Of a stretch of 10,360 nucleotides of DNA, positions 1-5,610 are shown piece after piece. The position numbers were made by a program, and so were the translations under genes. The DNA lies in NCBI GenBank assembly GCA_024763435.1, contig JANTFN010000045.1, positions 1 to 10,360 on the forward strand, read 5' to 3'. This DNA comes from Thermodesulfobacteriota bacterium (GTDB lineage Bacteria; Desulfobacterota; S145-22). Numbering within the stretch: position 1 is the stretch's first letter; each line of letters begins with the position of its first letter. The notes beneath the pieces are model-generated. The model did no database searches, had not been told where the DNA came from, and saw only the letters and a program-made list of their open reading frames with translations.

Positions 1-19
1 TTTGCTAAATTATTGGCTC

Positions 20-27
20 AAAGGAGG
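20..27 (+). promoter_or_regulatory. Ribosome binding site of the crotonase-family gene
   Basis: AAAGGAGG is a near-perfect Shine-Dalgarno sequence, 5 bases before a GTG. It decides the start: the gene begins with GTG at 33, and no ATG is as well placed. Confidence 0.85.
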
Positions 28-32
28 CGCTT

Positions 33-809
33 GTGGGATATGAAACCGTGCTTGTGGAGCGGAAGGGACATGTCGGGATAATCGCTTTAAATCGCCCGGA
101 GAAGCTGAACACCTTCAACATCCCGATGGGAAGAGACCTGAACGCCGCGTTGGACGAAATGGAGCAGGACCGGGATATCTATGCCGTTATCATCCGGGGC
201 AACGGCCGGGTTTTCAGCGCGGGCATTGATATTACCGATTTCCCCAAAAAAAACATCATGGAATATCGCAACTGGATATCCCTGATGGAAAAAATGACCC
301 TGACCATCGCTCAGATGCGAAAACCCGTGATTACCGCGGTCCACGGGGTTGCGGTTGCCAATGGCGCGGGGCTCGTGGCGGCGGCGGACCTCGCCATCGC
401 GACGGAAGGCGCTCGATTTGGCCTGACAGCCATTGACGTCGGGTTATTCTGCATGGGACCGGCGGTTCCCATGGATCGATGCGTGGGCAAGAAACACTGT
501 CTGGAACTCCTGCTGACGGGAGATTTAATCGACGCCCACAAGGCGGAGCGCATCGGGCTGGTCAACCGAGTTGTGCCGGAAGAAAAACTGATGGAAGCGG
601 CCATGGCCCTGGCAGACAAACTGGCGTCCAAAAGCCCTCTGGCCCTCCAGATGGGAAAAGAGTCCTATTATACCATGGCGGACATGCCCCTTGAAAAGGC
701 GCTCCTCTATTCCAACGAGATGTTCTCGGAACTGTGCACGCTGAAAGACGCTGAAGAAGGCATCCGGGCCTTCCTGGAAAAACGCCCGCCGAAATGGCGG
801 CTGGAATAA
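33..809 (+). CDS. Enoyl-CoA hydratase/isomerase (crotonase) family protein, ECHDC3-like, catalytic glutamates missing
   Basis: This 258-residue protein has the normal length and motif order of a single-domain crotonase. The N-terminal strand and ALNRPEKLN motif lie at residues 18-26. The oxyanion-hole loop FSAGID is at 61-66. The second signature, HGVAVANGAGLVAAADLAIA, is at 104-123, followed by ARFG at 127-130, and the usual C-terminal helices contain the LTGDLIDAHKAERIGLVN segment (161-178). Family members act on acyl-CoA thioesters (hydration, isomerisation, hydrolysis or ring cleavage) in the cytoplasm. Aligned by eye with classical enoyl-CoA hydratase, the two catalytic glutamates are replaced: the GGGCEL site reads ANGAGL (Gly113), and the FGxPE site reads FGLTA (Ala133). 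The following GLFC motif (137-140) recalls the ECHDC3 subgroup, so a simple hydratase role is doubtful; a non-hydratase acyl-CoA activity is more likely. The GTG start is supported by the strong ribosome binding site. The next gene is 142 bases downstream behind a palindrome and its own promoter candidate, so the two are probably not co-regulated. Confidence 0.93.
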   Translation: MGYETVLVERKGHVGIIALNRPEKLNTFNIPMGRDLNAALDEMEQDRDIYAVIIRGNGRVFSAGIDITDFPKKNIMEYRNWISLMEKMTLTIAQMRKPVITAVHGVAVANGAGLVAAADLAIATEGARFGLTAIDVGLFCMGPAVPMDRCVGKKHCLELLLTGDLIDAHKAERIGLVNRVVPEEKLMEAAMALADKLASKSPLALQMGKESYYTMADMPLEKALLYSNEMFSELCTLKDAEEGIRAFLEKRPPKWRLE

Positions 810-836
810 GAAAACATCCGAGAACCCTTCGTATTT

Positions 837-890
837 CACCCTCCCCCCTCATCCGAACCCTCTCTCGAACGGAGGAGAGGGAACTGGGTG
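837..890. repeat. Palindromic intergenic repeat
   Basis: A short imperfect palindrome has an outer arm pair CACCC (837-841) / GGGTG (886-890) and an inner stem CCCTCTC (858-864) / GAGAGGG (875-881). The pyrimidine-rich left half and purine-rich right half resemble the small dispersed palindromic repeats found between genes in many proteobacteria. There is no T-run straight after the stem, so it is not a classic terminator, although it could still end or stabilise the upstream transcript. Only one copy is seen in this window, so dispersal is an inference. Confidence 0.5.
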
Positions 891-899
891 TTGTTGCCT

Positions 900-927
900 T
901 TGACAAGCCGTTAAAATATATGATAGT
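900..927 (+). promoter_or_regulatory. Candidate sigma-70 promoter for the DUF4870 gene
   Basis: A perfect -35 box TTGACA (900-905) is followed after 16 bases by GATAGT (922-927), a 4/6 match to the -10 consensus, in an AT-rich stretch. Transcription would start around 934, just before the ribosome binding site, giving a very short leader. TATGAT at 919-924 is a better -10 box but would leave only 13 bases of spacer. Confidence 0.4.
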
Positions 928-937
928 CTAAAGAAAA

Positions 938-944
938 AAGGAGG
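938..944 (+). promoter_or_regulatory. Ribosome binding site of the DUF4870 gene
   Basis: A strong AAGGAGG lies 7 bases before the ATG at 952 and fixes that start. Confidence 0.8.
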
Positions 945-951
945 ACAAACA

Positions 952-1359
952 ATGACAGAAGCCGATTTTTCAGCCAACGAACCGGTTAAAACAGAAGAAA
1001 ATAACCAGCAGCAGGGGGGAGAAACACCTCCCGAAAACAACCGCGCGTCCGAAGACGTGATTTTCCTCGTCCTTGCCTATCTCGGCATTTTGGCGCTGAT
1101 ACCCTTTTTCGTCGCCAAGGACAATGATTATGTCCGCTGGCACGCCAAACAAGGCCTGGTCCTGGTCGCGTTTGAAATTGTGCTGTGGATTGTCCTGATG
1201 ATCCTCGGCGTTGTTCCCATCCTCAATATTATCATCGCCTTTCTGGGAATCTTCATCTGGTTGGCGATACTCGTTCTTCACATCTTCTGCATCATCAAGG
1301 CCGTTAAGGGCGAGAAATGGCGGGTGCCGGTGATCGGCGTCTATGCCGATAAATTTTAA
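952..1359 (+). CDS. DUF4870 / Tic20-like small membrane protein
   Basis: This 135-residue protein has a hydrophilic, acidic and Gln/Asn-rich N-terminal tail (1-34). About three hydrophobic segments follow, near residues 36-54, 68-90 and 91-116, so it is an inner-membrane protein. The loop after the first segment carries YVRWHAKQGLVL (60-71), and the C-terminus carries GEKWRVPVIGVYADK (120-134). This pair of motifs is the hallmark of the DUF4870 family, which is distantly related to chloroplast Tic20 and YggT-like proteins. Its function is not established; the HAKQG loop is the conserved core of the family. It has its own promoter candidate and a strong ribosome binding site. A stem-loop about 60 bases after the stop probably ends its transcript. 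Confidence 0.9.
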   Translation: MTEADFSANEPVKTEENNQQQGGETPPENNRASEDVIFLVLAYLGILALIPFFVAKDNDYVRWHAKQGLVLVAFEIVLWIVLMILGVVPILNIIIAFLGIFIWLAILVLHIFCIIKAVKGEKWRVPVIGVYADKF

Positions 1360-1368
1360 CGGCTTCGC

Positions 1369-1398
1369 AAAAAACCGGCATTCGTAAATAATACCGGT
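1369..1398 (-). terminator. Rho-independent terminator reading leftward
   Basis: On the minus strand, ACCGGTAT (from 1398) pairs with ATGCCGGT (to 1374), giving 8 base pairs with one G-T wobble around a 9-base loop. A run of Ts (forward A-run 1369-1373) follows directly. On the plus strand the wobble becomes a C-A mismatch and there is no T-run, so the element is directional. It would stop leftward transcription before it enters the DUF4870 gene. Confidence 0.5.
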
Positions 1399-1421
1399 GA
1401 GGCAGAATCAGACATTTTCTT

Positions 1422-1460
1422 CGGGTCTTTGAAGTGCGTTTTCGCAGCTTCAAAGACCCG
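1422..1460 (+). terminator. Strong stem-loop, probable terminator of the DUF4870 transcript
   Basis: CGGGTCTTTGAAG (1422-1434) pairs perfectly with CTTCAAAGACCCG (1448-1460). TGCG (1435-1438) stacks on CGCA (1443-1446) inside it, with a TTTT loop and a single bulged G at 1447, giving 17 base pairs in total. The following bases, ATTTGGTTTAAG, are moderately T-rich. Such a long near-perfect stem could instead be a dispersed repeat or a mobile-element end. Confidence 0.5.
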
Positions 1461-1840
1461 ATTTGGTTTAAGTAATCATCACACGTGGTTAGCCAAGCCA
1501 TCAGGCTTACCCCCTCCCCAGGTTCTAATGCCAAACTATCTTGCAAGCAGCAATTAAATAGATTCATTACCAATTTTCAACCCCACTCCATTTATTCGTC
1601 ACCCCTTCAACATCAACATTTTTTATCGTCATACCATGTGTCTTCTCCAGGTATGTGGGCCAAACCGGGGATGCTCAATCACCCATTAAATTTAATGGGT
1701 GCCCCCTCTAGCTCTTCTACCTTATTTTCAAAGATTTTGTCTTGACAATGGGGTCCCCTTTAGCGAAGAAGCTTATCGAACAGACATATGGTGAAGAGAT
1801 AGAGAGGTTTCGCTATTGTTTCTTCTAACCAACCGTATTG
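1461..1840. other. Gene-free, AT-rich intergenic stretch
   Basis: No convincing gene is visible here. The open frames that cross it lack a good ribosome binding site, recognisable domains or a coding-like composition. It holds one perfect 22-bp palindrome (annotated separately). There is also a short frame starting at ATG 1748 (MGSPLAKKLIEQTYGEEIER..., 26 codons) that looks coding-like but is too short to identify. It may be the eroded remains of a mobile element, but no transposase motif supports that. Confidence 0.5.
1680..1701. repeat. Perfect 22-bp palindrome
   Basis: Both 11-base arms match without a mismatch: CACCCATTAAA on the left and its exact complement TTTAATGGGTG on the right, with no spacer. 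It could be an operator for a dimeric DNA-binding protein or a remnant of a mobile-element end. No adjacent promoter or gene start tells which. Confidence 0.75.
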
Positions 1841-1885
1841 ATAGTGTCCCGAGTTGAGCTTAAGTCGTTCAACTCGGGGCACTAT
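1841..1885. repeat. 17-bp inverted repeat downstream of the first large secreted-protein gene
   Basis: ATAGTGTCCCGAGTTGA (1841-1857) is repeated in inverted form at 1869-1885 with a single difference that can still form a G-T wobble. The 11-base spacer contains the CTTAAG palindrome. It lies 47 bases after the stop of the minus-strand gene, so it could terminate or stabilise that mRNA, but no T-run follows on either strand. It could also be paired mobile-element ends with nothing left between them. Confidence 0.65.
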
Positions 1886-1932
1886 AGTCATGTTTGATAC
1901 AGGTCGATTTTTCTCTTGATTAACTGCCATTA

Positions 1933-4900
1933 TTACCATTCAGGCTTACAGTCAAAATCCTGATATTGAGGATCATGCATCAGTAATGTCTGAGTTTCCT
2001 CTGTCATGCCGGGTGCGTTTTTTAAATATACAATATGGTTTTTTGACGTATATCTTTTACCTGTTGATAGATAACTTGCGAGGCCAATTTCAAGCTTCGG
2101 GTAATAATAACGGCAGTAATTGTATTCCGTGGGAGGAAGACTACCGTCCCAAGATCCCTGTATTTCATTTTTCTCCCTTCTTACCGTTACCGATAAAAAC
2201 TTACCGATCAACTTTGGTTTAAAGGTGATAGAATAGGTGCTTATCCCTTTTGGGAAGACATATTTGGGAAAGACGGAAGGATTTTTCATAACGGAAATGG
2301 GTCCAGTGCCAATGTCTTTTTCATTACTAAGAGTGAAGACATCATAATTTGAGAACCAATAAACCAGATATTGCGATCCATAGGTGCTATCACCTTTGCT
2401 ACTGAGTCTGAACGGTCTCGGCGCATTAACTTTTATATTGACAGTCACCGTGCTTCCTGCACCCGGATATTTCACACTGGTAATTTCAAAGGTTGTGCCG
2501 GGGGCGGGCAGCATATCCATGTTTGGATTTGTTACTTCAATGACACTGCTTTTACCGACGGTGCCTGCATAACCAAATTTGGCCAGGATTTGATAGGGGC
2601 CAGGTGCTAAACTGGCAGGAATTTTAACTGCCATTTCTTGACGAAACGGGGTTGACGGCAAAATAGTCTGTTTGCTCAATGGCCATGTGGTAACCATTTT
2701 TTTGCCGACGCTTTCAAGATAGAAAACTACTTCCCTCTTATTCGAGGGAAATCCCAGATTTTTTGTCCAGACGATTTTCTCTGATGTTCCTGCCATCCAA
2801 GTAGTTTTTTGCCATGGCGCCGGCTCTTCAAAGGTTATTTTAGGAGGTTTTAACTTCTTCGCATAAGAAATATTTATTGAAGTTGTAGCATATTTGGTCA
2901 CAAGATCGGTAGTTACAAATTCGATTTCTACCTTGCCCTCCGGAAAAGCATCTGGTGTGAGTTTGATTTGATAACTGCCTTTTATTACTGGTATCGACGA
3001 TGAAACTCCGCCATAAACCCCTGATCCTCCCGATCCCGCCATGAGAAGCATTTTTGCCGTAGCGGGTAGATTGTACGGCTTCCACTTGAAAACAACGATA
3101 TCTCCAAAATGATAGGTAGCTCCCGGTGATGGTGCAAGAAGCTTGATAGCCTCGTTTGCCACAGTGATGTGATTGCTTTTTATCTTTGCCTTAACCTTTG
3201 ATGATGTTGCCACAAAATTGTATTCACCGCTTTTAAAAGATGCCGGAATAGTCCAGTTGACAGTTTTTAGCTTCCCGTCGTTAATCATTTTTTTGTTCGG
3301 CGGCGTGATATGCGCTTTGAACTTTCCTGTAAACTTACCATTCTTGGTGATGCCTTTAAAAACATCAATGGTAATCGGAACGGTTTTAATATTTTTATCC
3401 ATGTTCAGCTTGAACTGGACAGATATCGGTTCCCCAGCAAAACAAACTAGTTTTCTATACTTTGGCGGGTTAATAAACTCGATGGCATCTAAAAGTTTAG
3501 CAGGAGGAGGTACTTTTGCCTTGGGTTCATTTTCGGCATTGGCCGTACCGGAGATTACATTGCCCTTTATCCCCGTTGCGTCAACAAGATAGAATCTGAA
3601 AGGGGTTGCCTTGCCACTGATTTCGCAAAAGGGAATCGTGTATTTACAAAGCCCCTGCGCCGCCTGGAAATCAGAAGGGTAGGGAAGTTTTGCGATGGGA
3701 TTGCCTTTTGTATGCCAGTTTCCATATTGATCCATATCTTCAAAAACCCATCTCCCACCATACAGGTTTTTGTTCCTGTCTTTCCAGTAGAATTGGATCC
3801 TCAAACCCGAACAGCCCTTCACGGTTTTACTGTAATCAAAATACGTGATCATAGGCATGTTTTTGGCATAATTCAACAATGTGGGCATGGCATCGGCCAG
3901 TAGGTCCTTAAACAGCAGCGCTTTTCCTATTTCAGTCCAGGAAATATTGAACTTGTCGCTGTCCGCTTTCAGGATTTTCCCCCCTGAGGTTTTTGCTTTG
4001 ATATGGATAAGATATTCTCCCTTTTTGATCGACTTCGGAACCTTCCATAATATGCCACCAGACACGGATTTAGCCAATTTAGAGGGATAAATCGTGAATT
4101 TTGGAGTTGTGCTTTTTGAGAGGCCTTTGAGAATAACCGACTCGAGGGTTGCAGCCCCCCCTAAAAAGGAAAAGTGAATGGCATATTCTTTATTGTTCAA
4201 CCAGGTTACATCTTTTTTAGGGTCAACAATGACTAATTTAATAAAATCATACGTCGTCATTTTTCCGGGAAGTGTCAGGCCTTTCTTGAAGGCAGCCTTC
4301 CCGACAGGCGTGTTTGACCGCGCGTGATTCGGGCCGATACCCGATTCGAGCTTGATCTGGCTGGCAGGTTGCCTAACCTTCAATTTCGCGTTCCGGCCTG
4401 TTTTTGTATTTGTCTTCACTTTCAACACCTTCCGGGGCATAAGGGCAACGGTTGGGGCAAAACGAATGCCTTTGCTCTCCCCGTATATCTTCCCGTCATG
4501 CGCCTGAACACGGACGATGTATTCTTTTTGCGGGTTCACCCTTTCAGGGACGGGAAGAAAAACATGCCCGTTGTTGCCGACGTTTCGCTTCAGATACATC
4601 CCGCTGTGAAACTGACGATAAGGATAGAGAAAGATATCCACGTGGGACGGGAGAATCCCTTTTCGAGTCCACCGGATATCGAAAACGTGGCTTTTTTGCC
4701 TCTGCCGTGCCTTCAAAACGGCCTGGGTTTTAATCTTAACAGTAACGTTCGTGATTTCTCCGGTGGGAAGACGCTTTCTGGATTTATTGATGTGTCCCGG
4801 GATTTCCTGGGTGGTATTCATTTTGTGGCTGTTATTTGAAGTCGTTTTTCCAACGGTCTTTACTGTCCTGGGGTGTATCCGTGGTTTTTTGACCGTCCGC

Positions 4901-5433
4901 GTTCGTGTGTTTTTAATCATCGCGGTGAGGGTAACTTTCATTGTGGCGGAATTACACTTGTAAAACACCCTTTCAAGGGTTCGGTTCGGGTCCACCAGCA
5001 CGCTTATTGTGTAGGTCCCAGCTTTGGGTGCCTGTTTTTTGGTAAAATAACCCACATACGCCTGTTTGCCTTTGGATTTAATGTCATAGGTCTGCCAGGC
5101 AACCTGTTGTCTTCCAAGATAGAAGGCGACTTTAACACCCTCGACAGCCTTGAGACCATTATTAGCAACGATGGCGTGAATGGCCACCTTATCTCCAAGC
5201 TGCGGGTTTTCAGGCTTAATAGAAATATCTTTAACAACAAGAAGGCTCTTGGGCGTTGCCTTATGAACGGTTTTGGCGCGGGCGGGAGCGATCTTTGTCG
5301 CAGTAGATCCCGCGGTTTTGGCACGGTCTGCGCCCATCATCATCTGGGCGGTAAAAACAGGCGCGGGGATGCTGAGAGAAAACAAAAATACGAATGCGGC
5401 GATCATCATTAAATTGCGTCCTGTCTTTTTCAT
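1933..5433 (-). CDS. Large secreted multidomain protein with CARDB and Kre9/KNH-like Ig modules (paralog 1)
   Basis: This 1166-residue protein starts at the ATG at 5433, behind an AAAGGA ribosome binding site; an upstream in-frame extension of 26 codons is not supported. Residues 1-29 form a Sec signal peptide with likely cleavage after VFTA, with no lipobox or sorting motif. A CARDB domain (64-168) is followed by a basic linker rich in Lys/Arg/Thr. Residues 227-326 form a Kre9/KNH-like Ig-fold module (FDIRWTRKGILPSHVDIFLY, 251-270). After a second basic linker with GIGPNH (365-370) come a further Ig-like module (395-498) and a module opening with ITYFDYS (529-535). Three more Ig-like modules follow (about 648-758, 760-857, 862-967), then a C-terminal module from NxDMLPAP (971-978) to the final Trp. 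CARDB and KNH modules are known in secreted and surface proteins; binding or adhesion is inferred, and no enzyme motif is visible. Its N-terminal third is nearly identical to that of the neighbour at 5611-9036, while the rest has diverged. Confidence 0.9.
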   Translation of the reverse strand: MKKTGRNLMMIAAFVFLFSLSIPAPVFTAQMMMGADRAKTAGSTATKIAPARAKTVHKATPKSLLVVKDISIKPENPQLGDKVAIHAIVANNGLKAVEGVKVAFYLGRQQVAWQTYDIKSKGKQAYVGYFTKKQAPKAGTYTISVLVDPNRTLERVFYKCNSATMKVTLTAMIKNTRTRTVKKPRIHPRTVKTVGKTTSNNSHKMNTTQEIPGHINKSRKRLPTGEITNVTVKIKTQAVLKARQRQKSHVFDIRWTRKGILPSHVDIFLYPYRQFHSGMYLKRNVGNNGHVFLPVPERVNPQKEYIVRVQAHDGKIYGESKGIRFAPTVALMPRKVLKVKTNTKTGRNAKLKVRQPASQIKLESGIGPNHARSNTPVGKAAFKKGLTLPGKMTTYDFIKLVIVDPKKDVTWLNNKEYAIHFSFLGGAATLESVILKGLSKSTTPKFTIYPSKLAKSVSGGILWKVPKSIKKGEYLIHIKAKTSGGKILKADSDKFNISWTEIGKALLFKDLLADAMPTLLNYAKNMPMITYFDYSKTVKGCSGLRIQFYWKDRNKNLYGGRWVFEDMDQYGNWHTKGNPIAKLPYPSDFQAAQGLCKYTIPFCEISGKATPFRFYLVDATGIKGNVISGTANAENEPKAKVPPPAKLLDAIEFINPPKYRKLVCFAGEPISVQFKLNMDKNIKTVPITIDVFKGITKNGKFTGKFKAHITPPNKKMINDGKLKTVNWTIPASFKSGEYNFVATSSKVKAKIKSNHITVANEAIKLLAPSPGATYHFGDIVVFKWKPYNLPATAKMLLMAGSGGSGVYGGVSSSIPVIKGSYQIKLTPDAFPEGKVEIEFVTTDLVTKYATTSINISYAKKLKPPKITFEEPAPWQKTTWMAGTSEKIVWTKNLGFPSNKREVVFYLESVGKKMVTTWPLSKQTILPSTPFRQEMAVKIPASLAPGPYQILAKFGYAGTVGKSSVIEVTNPNMDMLPAPGTTFEITSVKYPGAGSTVTVNIKVNAPRPFRLSSKGDSTYGSQYLVYWFSNYDVFTLSNEKDIGTGPISVMKNPSVFPKYVFPKGISTYSITFKPKLIGKFLSVTVRREKNEIQGSWDGSLPPTEYNYCRYYYPKLEIGLASYLSTGKRYTSKNHIVYLKNAPGMTEETQTLLMHDPQYQDFDCKPEW

Positions 5434-5537
5434 GGATGTTTCCTTTCTCGGGTTAAAGGGTTGGACAGGAGGTTGCGGGATTGTCAGGACCTGTTTATTA
5501 GTAAGTAGCAAAATTAGGGGAAAAGTTCAAAAGTTTT
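4250..5537 (-). repeat. Direct repeat copy A: leader plus N-terminal coding block
   Basis: This block matches 7863-9140 in the same orientation. The match runs from 104 bases upstream of the start codon through the codons for the GKMTTY sequence (residues 390-395). It is highest from the leader to about residue 320 and weaker over the last 75 codons, with a net length difference of 9 bases. Upstream of 5537 and past GKMTTY the two copies become unlike each other. Confidence 0.85.
5434..5537 (-). promoter_or_regulatory. Conserved 5' leader and promoter region of paralog 1
   Basis: These 104 bases before the start are nearly identical to those before the next gene (9037-9140), and the identity stops abruptly at AAAACTTTTGAAC. 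The block therefore probably carries the promoter and leader. TTGAAC (5525-5530, minus strand) is a possible -35 box, but no good -10 box follows at normal spacing. The AAAGGA ribosome binding site (5441-5446) lies 7 bases before the ATG. Confidence 0.45.
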
Positions 5538-5566
5538 GGAAATTTTCTTTATTTTCAGTTACCACC

Positions 5567-5594
5567 CCTGCGGCCAGTGATTACCAGCCGCAGG
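5567..5594 (-). terminator. Stem-loop after paralog 2
   Basis: CCTGCGGC (5567-5574) pairs with GCCGCAGG (5587-5594), an 8-bp GC-rich stem with a 12-base loop. It lies 16 bases after the stop codon of the upstream minus-strand gene. No T-run follows, so it is an imperfect terminator or an mRNA 3'-end stabiliser. Confidence 0.4.
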
Positions 5595-5610
5595 TTGATG
5601 GCATAGGTTT

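Noticed and set aside
1396..1406. GGTGAGGCAGA also occurs at 9245-9255
   Set aside because: Only 11 bases are shared and the flanks differ, which can occur by chance; it is not enough to call a dispersed repeat.
1304..1573. Minus-strand 89-codon open frame
   Set aside because: It crosses two hairpins and overlaps the end of the DUF4870 gene on the other strand; no motif supports it.
1485..1745. Plus-strand 86-codon open frame in the intergenic region
   Set aside because: There is no ribosome binding site, the Ser/Pro/His/Gln composition is low-complexity, no domain is recognisable, and it runs through a perfect palindrome.
1748..1828. Short plus-strand frame MGSPLAKKLIEQTYGEEIER...
   Set aside because: The composition looks coding-like but it has only 26 codons, no clear ribosome binding site and no recognisable family. 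At most it is a gene remnant.
1422..1885. CRISPR array or tRNA gene suggested by the several hairpins
   Set aside because: The hairpins differ in sequence and spacing, with no regular repeat-spacer pattern and no cloverleaf or CCA-like end.
4873..5412. A 179-codon plus-strand open frame opposite paralog 1, with an equal-length copy at 8476-9015 opposite paralog 2
   Set aside because: Its conservation is fully explained by the DNA repeat of the coding strand. The product is unlike any protein I know, and the opposite frame has clear CARDB and signal-peptide features.
5434..5511. In-frame 26-residue N-terminal extension of paralog 1
   Set aside because: It would precede a complete Sec signal peptide, has no good ribosome binding site, and is not matched in paralog 2. 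The ATG at 5433 has a well-spaced AAAGGA.
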